Virus record (IMG/VR): IMGVR_UViG_3300035698_022190
Location: 124,001-188,000 of that record
Source of the DNA: a virus
Direction: 5' to 3' (one strand)
Length of the DNA: 64,000 bases
Position 1 is the stretch's first letter. Each line of letters opens with the position of its first letter. Positions 24,182 to 30,759 of the stretch are shown here, in pieces. A model generated the notes under the pieces. It was given only the letters and a program-made list of their open reading frames with translations. It did no database searches and was not told where the DNA came from. Position numbers and translations under genes: made by a program.

Positions 24182-24536
24182 CTCGTAATTCCTTATATTT
24201 ACCGGCTATTACTCCTAAGCGTTGCTTTTCAAGAGTAAAGCCATGTTCAGCAGGATTTTCTGTCATATATGTAGCTGCTAACTGCTCAGTAGCAAATACC
24301 TGAAAATCTGTATCTATTCCGTCCCAGCCCATATCAATATAGACTAACCATACTTCTTGGTGATAGGCTAATTGATGACTAGCACCAATTAATGCTACGT
24401 TTAGGCTGGATAAAGCTTTATCTTTGGCGTCTTTTAGTCTTTTATCACTCATACATTTTAAGCAAAGATCTTCAGACCACCACACTGCATTAGATATTGT
24501 ACTGCTGCATTCTCTGCAGATCTTTTCTTCTGCCAT
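24168..24536 (-). CDS. protein with N-terminal zinc ribbon, 122 aa
   Basis: Start set at MAEEKICRECSS (24534-24536), because the longer frame would run through the tRNA-like element at 24557-24623. CRECSS and CLKCMS form a four-Cys knuckle. The C-terminal part YIDMGWDGIDTDFQVFATEQ is unassigned. Confidence 0.65.
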   Translation of the reverse strand: MAEEKICRECSSTISNAVWWSEDLCLKCMSDKRLKDAKDKALSSLNVALIGASHQLAYHQEVWLVYIDMGWDGIDTDFQVFATEQLAATYMTENPAEHGFTLEKQRLGVIAGKYKELRDEVV

Positions 24537-24556
24537 TTGCGTCTCCTTTAAAATTG

Positions 24557-24623
24557 CTAAGTATGCCGGAATCGAACCGGCGTCACTCGTTTGTGAGTAT
24601 ATTACCCCTCTACCAATACTTAG
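24557..24623 (-). tRNA. tRNA-like element T1, short and with an odd anticodon region
   Basis: Acceptor-like 8-bp stem CTAAGTAT/ATACTTAG and a perfect T-arm, GCCGG-TTCGATT-CCGGC, directly next to it in the tRNA arrangement. The whole is only 67 nt, about eight short of normal. Between D-like and T regions I see a 4-bp ACTC/GAGT hairpin with a 6-nt loop and no U33, so no anticodon can be assigned. It may be a tRNA-like element, a decayed tRNA or a tRNA with an unusual fold. No CCA is encoded. Confidence 0.5.
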
Positions 24624-24628
24624 GTTCA

Positions 24629-24645
24629 TCTGGTCGCGAACCAGA
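24629..24645 (-). other. isolated T-arm-like hairpin
   Basis: TCTGG-TTCGCGA-CCAGA resembles a tRNA T-arm but has C in place of the invariant A58. I found no matching acceptor partner. Confidence 0.3.
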
Positions 24646-24808
24646 GTCTTCTTTGACGTCAGTCAAAATTTTACGAGCATGCAAGTATGTGTTGGATCAG
24701 GGCACATTTAGCCGACATCCTAGGTCTCGACGTATTCTATCCGATGCACCTTGGATACATTGTATCCACGGCACTTGCGCCCGTAATAAGGCTATATTCC
24801 AAAATTTG

Positions 24809-24975
24809 TGACCAGTGGAGGATTTGAACCCCCGATTATAGAGACTAGTGAGTTTCGCTCTATTAGCCTGCTGCTTACTACGCAGCGCTACACTTGAATA
24901 CCCGGCTCACTACTATCGAATATTACCGTGCGAATGTTTTAAAGAGTCTCGCCCTCTAAAACATAAAACTGGTCA
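24809..24975 (-). tRNA. tRNA-like element T2 with about 90 extra nt
   Basis: A perfect 8-bp acceptor-like stem (TGACCAGT at the 5' end of the leftward transcript, ACTGGTCA at the 3' end) is followed in tRNA geometry by the T-arm GGGGG-TTCAAAT-CCTCC. The total is 167 nt, so about 90 nt are extra. Inside are a long hairpin (ATGTTTTA/TAAAACAT), a GCTGC/GCAGC hairpin and a TAGAG/CTCTA stem with a 14-nt loop where the anticodon arm should be. It could be an intron-bearing tRNA, a tmRNA-like RNA or a tRNA mimic. No anticodon assigned. Confidence 0.45.
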
Positions 24976-24985
24976 TTGCAATGTA

Positions 24986-25207
24986 TTATTTCTTCGGAGG
25001 AAGTCCAAGACTATCTTGACGCTCAAGATAATGTTCAAGGGCCTCCGTTACTACCCAGGAGAATCTTTTTGTGGTAAGACGTTTCCATCCGAATAGTCTC
25101 TTTAAAGAATTCTTTAGAGCAGGCTCAATAGTACATTCCCACTCAACGAAGTCTCCATCGATCTCTACTTCTTTGATAATTTTAAAACTTCCTAACTTTT
25201 TCTCCAT
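24986..25207 (-). CDS. hypothetical protein, 73 aa
   Basis: Begins MEKKLGSFKIIKEVEIDGDF, a small basic protein (LKRLFGWKRLTTKRFSWVV). It lies between two blocks of structured RNA, and the RNA nature of its surroundings makes an RNA-binding role worth considering. Confidence 0.6.
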   Translation of the reverse strand: MEKKLGSFKIIKEVEIDGDFVEWECTIEPALKNSLKRLFGWKRLTTKRFSWVVTEALEHYLERQDSLGLPPKK

Positions 25208-25241
25208 ATGAATATCCTTTAATTTAAAGTATTAGGAATAA

Positions 25242-25350
25242 GGCTTAACTTTTCACCGGCGACTTTCAGGATTCGAGTATGAAATGTCCCGCCCGACTTA
25301 GAGGGGCCTCCTTGCAATGATCAACCTGCACGAGCTATCTGGGTTAAGCC
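25242..25350 (-). ncRNA. stem-closed RNA domain D
   Basis: A 109-nt segment closed by an 8-bp perfect stem GGCTTAAC/GTTAAGCC. A TTTCA/TGAAA hairpin with a CGAATC-containing loop lies near the 3' end of the leftward strand, reminiscent of a T-arm but not canonical. Confidence 0.4.
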
Positions 25351-25645
25351 ATAAGTTCCTACGAAATTAATTGAGACTGTCCCCGCCTGTCGGTCTTGGG
25401 TACAGTTGGACCGGCCTAGTTAGTGGCTAACTCGTAATACAGTATCGGCAATACCCCATCAGGGGTATCTGCTCTCTTCGGGTTCTCTATATAGGCTCAG
25501 TGTACAGCTATCTTCCGGACTCTGTACTCGATTACTCTATATATTTCCATCCCCGTCCTGTTAACTGAACAAAGGGGATCTGCACTAGGTTAGTATCTTA
25601 CGGCCAGATTCTGTTAGGCTACAATGCCTACAGTCTCAAATTTGA

Positions 25646-25736
25646 TGAATAGACAGGGTTCGAACCTGCATAGTACCGTTCAAAGCGGCGACATTTCCGA
25701 ATGCACCTGCATAGTGCCATTTTATGCTACTATTCA
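25646..25736 (-). tRNA. tRNA-Gln(UUG) candidate with a 17-nt insertion (T3)
   Basis: The 7-bp acceptor TGAATAG/CTATTCA, D-stem GCAT/ATGC with GG in the loop, T-arm GCAGG-TTCGAAC-CCTGT and an ideal anticodon loop CTTTGAA (U33, anticodon UUG, A37) are all present. The anticodon stem has one mismatch (CGCCG/CGGTA). Between the D-stem and the anticodon stem there are 18 nt where one is normal, and these form a GCATT-CGGA-AATGT hairpin. It may be a spliced or tolerated insertion. No CCA is encoded. Confidence 0.55.
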
Positions 25737-26171
25737 TTTTGGTATATGGGCCGCGTTGCAACCTCATGCATGCATACATGTGTATCCAAGCACAGGGACA
25801 CATCCTTACATATACCGAGTTCGGGGCAGGCATTGAATGGACGAGTCCACTCTTACCGCCTCCACCATTCTCACCGAAGTGAAAATTTATTTGTAAATTA
25901 TTGTAGTGGGCAATCTGAGCTGCTCCGCTGTCACGGACACAGGCATATAATGTTCAGGGTGAATAATATACCAACAGGGTCTTATCCTATACTATGACCG
26001 ACTCCCTTAATGAAACCGGCTTTTGTCCGCTGCAGAGTTAACTCGTTGCGGTTCTTGGCGGAAAATAGATTGACATTATAATATTGCTAGGGCACAACCC
26101 CTGCAGCTCGTACGATCGCTAGGAAGAGCGGCCTGCCGTTGGCCTATGAAGGTCCATTAATTGAATAGCGG

Positions 26172-26195
26172 ACCCGCAACTGGGATCGAACCAGT
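26172..26195 (-). tRNA. T-arm and 3' acceptor of a tRNA (T4), partial or decayed
   Basis: ACTGG-TTCGATC-CCAGT is a canonical T-arm followed by TGCGGGT as a 3' acceptor strand. No complementary 5' strand (ACCCGCA) was found within several hundred nt upstream. A GGAATG/CATTCC stem with an 18-nt loop occupies the expected anticodon position. Possibly a broken tRNA or a tRNA mimic. Confidence 0.35.
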
Positions 26196-26427
26196 GTCTC
26201 TCTTTTGATCGGAATGACCTTTTGTGAGTTATTACATTCCTGATCCCATTTTCATGGGTGTCTCATCCTGCTCTAGTCACTAGGATAATGCTGTCGGAAG
26301 CAATTCCCAACATTTTGACTACGTGAATTTTGTTTCCATATTAACATCCGTAGGTTTGTTCCTGGGCACGTATAAGTTTTACAAAATATACAGTGATTTG
26401 ATGTTGCTCCTATTAGTGCGATACCTT

Positions 26428-26742
26428 TTACGCAAAGCGCCATGTTAATAAAACTATTCTTGATGAGATACGCTCATCTATTCTTTCTAACGTAGTAGTT
26501 GGTAGCCCGGTATACTTAATTGCTTCCAAGTTTGAAATTGTTCGCGAGGGCGGATTGATTCCCGAAGGGGTCACCGCCAACCTCCACCTCACCATACAGT
26601 CGCGTGAACTGTACTTATGGTAAGACTTTGGATTCAAGTCGCCACCTGAATGCATGTGCTGCACTAGTTTGTTGCCAGCCAGCTTCTGCTTCTCACTTAC
26701 GTTTAATAAAGGTTTTGTTCCGGTCTGTTGTTCAGTAGACAT
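26428..26742 (-). CDS. hypothetical protein, 104 aa
   Basis: Begins MSTEQQTGTKPLLNVSEKQK and is followed by a basic region with LEAIKYTGLPTTTLERIDER. It sits behind a leftward promoter motif (26755-26764). Part of the DNA (near 26625-26640) also resembles RNA hairpins of the adjacent block, so coding status is moderate. Confidence 0.5.
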   Translation of the reverse strand: MSTEQQTGTKPLLNVSEKQKLAGNKLVQHMHSGGDLNPKSYHKYSSRDCMVRWRLAVTPSGINPPSRTISNLEAIKYTGLPTTTLERIDERISSRIVLLTWRFA

Positions 26743-26754
26743 TATGGAACAGTT

Positions 26755-26764
26755 TTCTTATACC
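26755..26764 (-). promoter_or_regulatory. leftward cassette promoter motif
   Basis: GGTATAAGAA on the leftward strand, 13 nt upstream of the ATG at 26742. Confidence 0.6.
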
Positions 26765-26784
26765 AAAAAGAGCCCATAAAATTG

Positions 26785-26808
26785 AAAAACCCACTTCTAA
26801 GAAATGGG
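26785..26808 (-). terminator. intrinsic terminator
   Basis: Leftward CCCATTT/AAGTGGG hairpin followed by TTTTT, downstream of the gene at 26841-27029. It is nested within a larger inverted repeat (GCCCATAAAAT/ATTTTATGGGC, about 26772-26833). Confidence 0.65.
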
Positions 26809-26840
26809 TGAAAGGAGGTCATTTTATGGGCCCAATAAAT

Positions 26841-27029
26841 CTAATGTTGTATAAGTTGATCCATAGTGAACTCGGTGTGGTGTTCACAGGTTCCTGCTTG
26901 TTTGCAGCTAGGGGGCAATGGAACTTTGCAATCCTTTGTAGTACATCTCAAACGACGTTTAAATTCTGCCTGTGTCATTATGTATACTATTACTTTTTCT
27001 TTCGGTTCGTTTGTAAATATATTAGTCAT
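26841..27029 (-). CDS. small Cys/His protein, 62 aa
   Basis: Contains TQAEFKRRLRCTTKDCKVPL and later GTCEHH. The pattern TQxEFKxRxxCxxxxCxxPLP is shared with the next gene upstream (27052-27453), so the two are paralogues. Zinc binding is likely. Confidence 0.6.
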   Translation of the reverse strand: MTNIFTNEPKEKVIVYIMTQAEFKRRLRCTTKDCKVPLPPSCKQAGTCEHHTEFTMDQLIQH

Positions 27030-27051
27030 TCACTAGTGTTGATTTGTCTGT

Positions 27052-27453
27052 TTATATGTTGCTGAGAACTTGGTTACTTGACTCTGGTTGTAATAGAGTT
27101 TCTGTAATAGGTTTATCATCAACTACGCCGACCTTGACTTTAGGGCCGGATTCTTTTAATTTTGCCTTCGAAGCTGTTTTAGTCTTCTTAGCGTCACGCT
27201 TTGTAATTAGATTGTCAAGAAAATCATTTATGTTAACTCCTTCTTTCTTTGGAGTGCCTAAAGTTTTGGCACGCCATTTATCAATAGCAGCTTGCGTGTG
27301 TAGATTTTGCGTGTCTTGACAGTTGAAACACAGCGTATCAGAAAGACCCATGGGTAGGGGTGATGTACACCCCGGTGCAATACATATATCGCGATTCTTG
27401 AACTCTGTCTGTGTCTCCACGTTAATTAATATGCGTTTTGGCTTATCGCTCAT
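27052..27453 (-). CDS. zinc-binding protein, 133 aa
   Basis: N-terminal TQTEFKNRDICIAPGCTSPL followed by CFNCQDTQNLH gives a C4 zinc site. The C-terminal half is basic (KKTKTASKAKLKESGPKVKV) as in a nucleic-acid-binding tail. Paralogue of 26841-27029. Confidence 0.6.
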   Translation of the reverse strand: MSDKPKRILINVETQTEFKNRDICIAPGCTSPLPMGLSDTLCFNCQDTQNLHTQAAIDKWRAKTLGTPKKEGVNINDFLDNLITKRDAKKTKTASKAKLKESGPKVKVGVVDDKPITETLLQPESSNQVLSNI

Positions 27454-27475
27454 TTTCCTGTTTCCTGTTTTATAA

Positions 27476-27859
27476 TTATTTGTTTCCCAATACTAAATCT
27501 GGATGTGTTAAAAGGCTACTTAGACTTACGCTTGGTCGTGGGTCTATCTTTCCCCACGTCGTTAGTCCTGGTAGTTGTTTTAGCGTTGCTGCTATTATTA
27601 CTCCTTCTTTTATTGGAATCGCTTGCCACGGAATTCCCTTTCGTCCTTGCGCTTTTCGACACTCGTTTATTTGGTGTCTTATTAATCCTATCCTCTTCCG
27701 AGCGTTTCCGCACTCTGGGCAATACTTTGCGTATGGTCCCTTCTTTTGACGAGGGCACCCTCTTGCTTCGCACAATGGGCTTCCTTTTTTCGCCTGTCTT
27801 TGTCGGCGTTGCTCTCGAAGGTATGCTTTTGCGCCCTTCTTTGATCCGAATAGTGCCAT
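27476..27859 (-). CDS. zinc-finger protein overlapping a lipoprotein gene
   Basis: From the ATG at 27857-27859 the frame reads MALFGSKKGAKAYLREQRRQ and has CEARGCPRQKKGPYAKYCPE with CGN, a C-x4-C-x12-C-x2-C site like the two small genes to its left. Most of it overlaps the lipoprotein ORF (27516-28262) in another frame. It has protein-like composition, but no strong ribosome site is visible. One of the two frames may be unused. Confidence 0.4.
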   Translation of the reverse strand: MALFGSKKGAKAYLREQRRQRQAKKGSPLCEARGCPRQKKGPYAKYCPECGNARKRIGLIRHQINECRKAQGRKGIPWQAIPIKEGVIIAATLKQLPGLTTWGKIDPRPSVSLSSLLTHPDLVLGNK

Positions 27860-28262
27860 TATTGTTTTCTGGTTTATTTGTTGTCGATCGTTTGTAAGGA
27901 CTACGCTTAGTCCAGCTGCGATCATATCTATTTTTATAAGGTTTCTTCTTTTTATACTTAAAGTAATGGTTATCATACCTATTGTAGGTGTTCCAATTGT
28001 AGTAACTTGAGGAATACCAAGGATAATTCCAGTCCCAACCATAATAGTTCACATAATAATAGCCATAGTGAGGGTTAAACTGGTAATAATTGTATGAATA
28101 TCCCGGATTAAAAGATAACGTAAAAGAATAGGACCCCAAATCGTAATCGACATAGTCATAGTGAGGTTTCTCTACGTATAGTCTATGTCGTGTGTTCATA
28201 TTAGTGTAGCAACCCGTTAAAAACAGTATTGCCATCATAAGTGTAATTAGTCTGTATTTCAT
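27516..28262 (-). CDS. Tyr-rich lipoprotein, 248 aa
   Basis: N-terminus MKYRLITLMMAILFLTGCYT is a classic lipoprotein signal with the lipobox LTGC. Residues 30-100 are very Tyr/Asn-rich, and the rest is a basic low-complexity tail. It would be anchored to the host membrane. A 20-mer promoter-like element (28300-28319) lies upstream. The second half overlaps the zinc-finger frame. Confidence 0.6.
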   Translation of the reverse strand: MKYRLITLMMAILFLTGCYTNMNTRHRLYVEKPHYDYVDYDLGSYSFTLSFNPGYSYNYYQFNPHYGYYYVNYYGWDWNYPWYSSSYYNWNTYNRYDNHYFKYKKKKPYKNRYDRSWTKRSPYKRSTTNKPENNNGTIRIKEGRKSIPSRATPTKTGEKRKPIVRSKRVPSSKEGTIRKVLPRVRKRSEEDRINKTPNKRVSKSARTKGNSVASDSNKRRSNNSSNAKTTTRTNDVGKDRPTTKRKSK

Positions 28263-28299
28263 ATATATGTGTCCTGATTTATATCATAATATACTATAT

Positions 28300-28319
28300 A
28301 TAGTACAAAAACTGTGCCA
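28300..28319 (-). promoter_or_regulatory. promoter-like 20-mer shared with 52436-52455
   Basis: Leftward TGGCACAGTTTTTGTACTAT is identical to the element ahead of the Hsp20 gene. Here it precedes the lipoprotein gene by about 40 nt. It resembles a sigma-54-type TGGCAC-N-TTG box and also runs into TATA. Confidence 0.45.
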
Positions 28320-28441
28320 AATACTTAAATATAATAATATCAGTATATTCAGATTAAAATTCCAAGATTAGTGTCTAAATAGTATACATTAAATTGTATA
28401 CTAAGTAAACAGTGACGAATTTTAACGAGATTAGTGCGTAC

Positions 28442-28451
28442 TTCTTATACC
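28442..28451 (-). promoter_or_regulatory. leftward cassette promoter motif
   Basis: GGTATAAGAA on the leftward strand with no clear gene immediately after it; possibly drives the lipoprotein region. Confidence 0.5.
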
Positions 28452-28541
28452 GGAAAGTGTAAAAAAATTGGCGTGTAATAACAAGTATTACTAATGGCTT
28501 ATCTTGTATCAGCCCTCTTACTCTAGTCGTTACCTCATAAT

Positions 28542-28561
28542 AATAAGAACCCCTTCTTATT
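28542..28561 (-). terminator. AATAAGAA-CCCC-TTCTTATT hairpin
   Basis: Perfect 8-bp hairpin with a CCCC loop overlapping the stop codon of the possible small gene at 28560-28664. Weak as a terminator because it is AT-rich. Confidence 0.4.
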
Positions 28562-28664
28562 AATTAAAGTAATATAGCTCCTGTATTAAGGGAATTATAT
28601 GACTGGAAAGATTGTTCTCCTTCGTGGAAAACAAGTCTAGTTGTTCTTCGTGTTTATCATCCAA
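28560..28664 (-). CDS. possible small protein with TTG start, 34 aa
   Basis: TTG 28662-28664, TAA 28560-28562. Would read MDDKHEEQLDLFSTKENNLS and onward. It lies between a GGTATAAGAA promoter motif and a hairpin, like other cassettes, but depends on a TTG start. Confidence 0.35.
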   Translation of the reverse strand: MDDKHEEQLDLFSTKENNLSSHIIPLIQELYYFN

Positions 28665-28683
28665 GACGCCACCTGATAATTTT

Positions 28684-28700
28684 GAAGGTCGTTAACCTTC
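28684..28700 (-). terminator. GAAGGT/AACCTTC hairpin
   Basis: Short hairpin between the RNase HII gene and the promoter motif at 28709. Likely ends the rnhB transcript. Confidence 0.4.
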
Positions 28701-28708
28701 TTGCACAA

Positions 28709-28718
28709 TTCTTATACC
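28709..28718 (-). promoter_or_regulatory. leftward cassette promoter motif
   Basis: GGTATAAGAA on the leftward strand ahead of the possible gene at 28560-28664. Confidence 0.55.
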
Positions 28719-28725
28719 AGAATAC

Positions 28726-29364
28726 CTACTTTTTACGCTTTTTTGAGGGCTTAGAGGTGTTGAAGACTTTTTTCCACCAATTATTGGCGTATCCCCGTCT
28801 TCTGTGGAAGGGCGTGGGTCCCACTGTGTTGAGGAGCTTCTTGTCATGAGCCCTGATTAACCCTTTACTAAAGTTGGGCGCAAAATCAGGGTAAAGTGCG
28901 GCAAAGCCATGAAACAGGGCATCAGCGGTTACTTTAGCATGAATTGATGCTGCCCATACCCAAGCATCTCCACCGGTTATGCTTTTTACGCTGAAATTGG
29001 GGTGAAATTCGCTAGAAAAGGGTTTAGCTAAGGATTCATCAGCATGAAGCTCTATTTTGCCCGTACGAAGCCGCCTAGGCAGGGATTGAATAATTCTACG
29101 TACTGCTTCAGCTGCAGCCTGATTACGAGCGCGATATACCCCGAATCGCTCAATATCTGAGGGCATTGCTAAAGAAATTACATAATGACCTATTTGAGTA
29201 AGGCTATTAAATAATTCTACTCTAGCTGCTGAGTTGATAGCCTTTGAGTCTCTGATGTTTGATGGAAGTGTGGTGCGAGTTGGACGAAGGATATATGCCG
29301 CACATACACAGGGGCCTGCCATAGATGGGCTATAGTTTGCTTCATCGAGTCCTATAATTACCAT
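28726..29364 (-). CDS. rnhB: ribonuclease HII-like protein
   Basis: This 212-residue protein has the RNase HII core: GLDEANYSPSMAGP (catalytic Asp7, Glu8), then DSKAI, ELHADES and GDAWVWAASIHAKVTAD. The family removes RNA from RNA:DNA hybrids. The usual GRGPLAGP after DEA is changed to NYSPSMAGP, as in RNase HIII-like or phage variants, so the substrate preference may differ. The basic tail (KPSKKRKK) may bind nucleic acid. Confidence 0.82.
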   Translation of the reverse strand: MVIIGLDEANYSPSMAGPCVCAAYILRPTRTTLPSNIRDSKAINSAARVELFNSLTQIGHYVISLAMPSDIERFGVYRARNQAAAEAVRRIIQSLPRRLRTGKIELHADESLAKPFSSEFHPNFSVKSITGGDAWVWAASIHAKVTADALFHGFAALYPDFAPNFSKGLIRAHDKKLLNTVGPTPFHRRRGYANNWWKKVFNTSKPSKKRKK

Positions 29365-29412
29365 ACCTAAATATAAGTTAAAAGAATAGTATTACCTATT
29401 CTTTTTTAGTCG

Positions 29413-29622
29413 CTAGGTGAGGTCTAGACGTCGAGAAGGCTTTTGCATATACTGCCATACATCTGGCGTAGTGTGCTTTACAGCCCCTTTACAGTCACAA
29501 CATACTTTAGCATCAGACTCACGAGTAAAAAAGGGTGAATCTCCGCTACACACTGGGTCCGGTTCTTTATAAAACGGTTCTCCGCAAGATGTGCAGATAT
29601 TTACTTTTGTGTTATTAGCCAT
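29413..29622 (-). CDS. zinc-ribbon protein, 69 aa
   Basis: CTSCGEPFY and CCDCKG provide a four-Cys zinc ribbon; GGAG precedes the ATG. Found behind a GGGATAAGAA promoter variant. Function unknown. Confidence 0.65.
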   Translation of the reverse strand: MANNTKVNICTSCGEPFYKEPDPVCSGDSPFFTRESDAKVCCDCKGAVKHTTPDVWQYMQKPSRRLDLT

Positions 29623-29654
29623 GGGGAAAACTCCTTTACTAGTTTAGGTTACTG

Positions 29655-29664
29655 TTCTTATCCC
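29655..29664 (-). promoter_or_regulatory. leftward cassette promoter motif
   Basis: GGGATAAGAA with the conserved TTTTAGCTTAAAATTT block immediately upstream, 33 nt ahead of the gene at 29413-29622. Confidence 0.6.
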
Positions 29665-29728
29665 AAATTTTAAGCTAAAAGAGTCAAGTTCCCAGAGGGA
29701 ATTATGTGACTTACGTTCTACGTTATTG

Positions 29729-29738
29729 TTCTTATACC
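29729..29738 (-). promoter_or_regulatory. leftward cassette promoter motif
   Basis: GGTATAAGAA on the leftward strand, between the genes ending at 29767 and starting at 29622. Confidence 0.55.
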
Positions 29739-29766
29739 AATAACTTATATGTAAGCCACATAATAA

Positions 29767-30186
29767 TTAACTTGAGAGCTTTTCCTTTTCAACGTCCCAT
29801 TTATGCTTCAACACAATCTTATAATGGTTAAACTGTTCATGACAATATGTACCCAGATTCATAATACCCCACCCTAAGAAAGGCCAGACACATGATCCTA
29901 TAACTAATAACATTATTAACGCTAATGTTAGGTCCTCTACCCTGTGTGAATGTAGGCTTGGATCTGTGTTTATTTCGATCATCTTAGCTACGCCCCAAAT
30001 AAAAACTAGACCCGCAAAAATTCCACCAAAGGCTGTTCCTGTTCGCATATTGCGTTGGTCTTTGGAACCTCTCTGGTAGTTTCCGTCAGGCTTCCAAAGC
30101 CAAGCATGAATAGTGTGAAACCACTCTACCACAAGGGTAAGAGCTAAGTTCTTTGCTACATCTGTATTAGTCGGAGTTGCTGTCAT
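29767..30186 (-). CDS. membrane protein, 139 aa
   Basis: Two membrane helices (GTAFGGIFAGLVFIWGVAKM and LALIMLLVIGSCVWPFLGWG) between charged ends. Overlaps and resembles in layout the next membrane protein, so the pair may work together. Family unknown. Confidence 0.65.
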   Translation of the reverse strand: MTATPTNTDVAKNLALTLVVEWFHTIHAWLWKPDGNYQRGSKDQRNMRTGTAFGGIFAGLVFIWGVAKMIEINTDPSLHSHRVEDLTLALIMLLVIGSCVWPFLGWGIMNLGTYCHEQFNHYKIVLKHKWDVEKEKLSS

Positions 30187-30550
30187 GGAAGCTCTCCTTT
30201 AACTTTTCCCAAGACTCTTTGGCCTCGTCCCATTTACGTTCGCACCACCATATAAAACGTCCGGTAAGAAAGCCTATAACTCCCACACAAAACATAAGCA
30301 GCATAGCTAAGCATATCCATAGACAGAGGGTAAATATTCCCATTATAAATCCTGCCCAGTTAGGGATATCATTAGGAACTATGCCAAAGACAATAGCCCC
30401 AAAGAAGGGAAGTGATATCAATAGACCAACAACACCACCAACTGCTCCTCCTTGGTCTTCAAGATCTGAAGAGCCCCATTCATATACTATACTATCCCAG
30501 AAGTTACTTAAAGCATGCTTTAGAATTGCACCTGTTTCTGATTTATCCAT
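30167..30550 (-). CDS. membrane protein, 127 aa
   Basis: Two to three hydrophobic helices (GGVVGLLISLPFFGAIVFGI and FIMGIFTLCLWICLAMLLMF), C-terminal charged helix. Overlaps the previous gene by 20 nt. Confidence 0.65.
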   Translation of the reverse strand: MDKSETGAILKHALSNFWDSIVYEWGSSDLEDQGGAVGGVVGLLISLPFFGAIVFGIVPNDIPNWAGFIMGIFTLCLWICLAMLLMFCVGVIGFLTGRFIWWCERKWDEAKESWEKLKESFHDSNSD

Positions 30551-30659
30551 CTTTCTTCTTCTTCCTTATATGTAGTAAGTGTAAGTTATACTTACGTTGA
30601 CTTAAGCGTTTACGTAAGGGAATCAGCCCTCTACCATTACGCTTAGAATTATTATGCAT
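30543..30659 (-). CDS. basic peptide, 38 aa
   Basis: ATG 30657-30659 with AAAGGAG seven bases upstream, TAA 30543-30545. Reads MHNNSKRNGRGLIPLRKRLS and onward: very Arg/Lys-rich, possibly nucleic-acid binding. It overlaps the next start by 8 nt. Confidence 0.6.
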   Translation of the reverse strand: MHNNSKRNGRGLIPLRKRLSQRKYNLHLLHIRKKKKDG

Positions 30660-30701
30660 AATATCTCCTTTAATTAATACTTAATATTAAGTATACTAGA
30701 T

Positions 30702-30711
30702 TTCTTATACC
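30702..30711 (-). promoter_or_regulatory. leftward cassette promoter motif
   Basis: GGTATAAGAA 43 nt upstream of the ATG at 30659. It lies back to back with the rightward promoter at 30723-30751. Confidence 0.6.
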
Positions 30712-30722
30712 AAGAATTACCT

Positions 30723-30751
30723 TTGCTATTTGCCAAGGAAATGCTTATATT
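30723..30751 (+). promoter_or_regulatory. rightward late promoter
   Basis: TTGCTA, 17 nt, TATATT; the ATG at 30760 starts 8 nt after the -10 box, so the mRNA is leaderless or nearly so. Confidence 0.65.
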
Positions 30752-30759
30752 TAAGTGTT

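Larger units (their letters stand above)
25208..26427 (-). ncRNA. 1.2-kb non-coding block with dense RNA structure
   Basis: No convincing gene occupies this stretch. It contains repeated long-range stems: GGCTTAAC/GTTAAGCC (25242-25350), GGTATATG/CATATACC (25741-25816) and GTACAG/CTGTAC near 25502-25528. It also has hairpins such as ATACCCC/GGGGTAT near 25451-25468, TAGGC/GCCTA near 25615-25630 and GGAATG/CATTCC near 26209-26241. It also contains T3 and T4 below. Giant phage RNAs such as GOLLD and ROOL lie near tRNA genes in phages, so this may be one of those or a new class. I cannot match it to a family by eye. Confidence 0.5.
28263..28725. other. intergenic region with promoters and hairpins
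   Basis: Holds the 20-mer promoter-like element, two leftward GGTATAAGAA motifs (28442-28451 and 28709-28718), AT-rich hairpins (AGTATACA/TGTATACT near 28380-28402) and a possible 34-residue gene. Otherwise nothing was seen. Confidence 0.5.

Noticed and set aside
24424-24811. Rightward ORFs across the tRNA-like elements (24424-24711 and 24497-24811)
   Set aside because: They read antisense through tRNA-like stems and lack ribosome sites.
25624-25997. ORFs at 25624-25836, 25636-25833 and 25701-25997
   Set aside because: They overlap T3 and stem-closed RNA on both strands; composition follows RNA palindromes, not protein.
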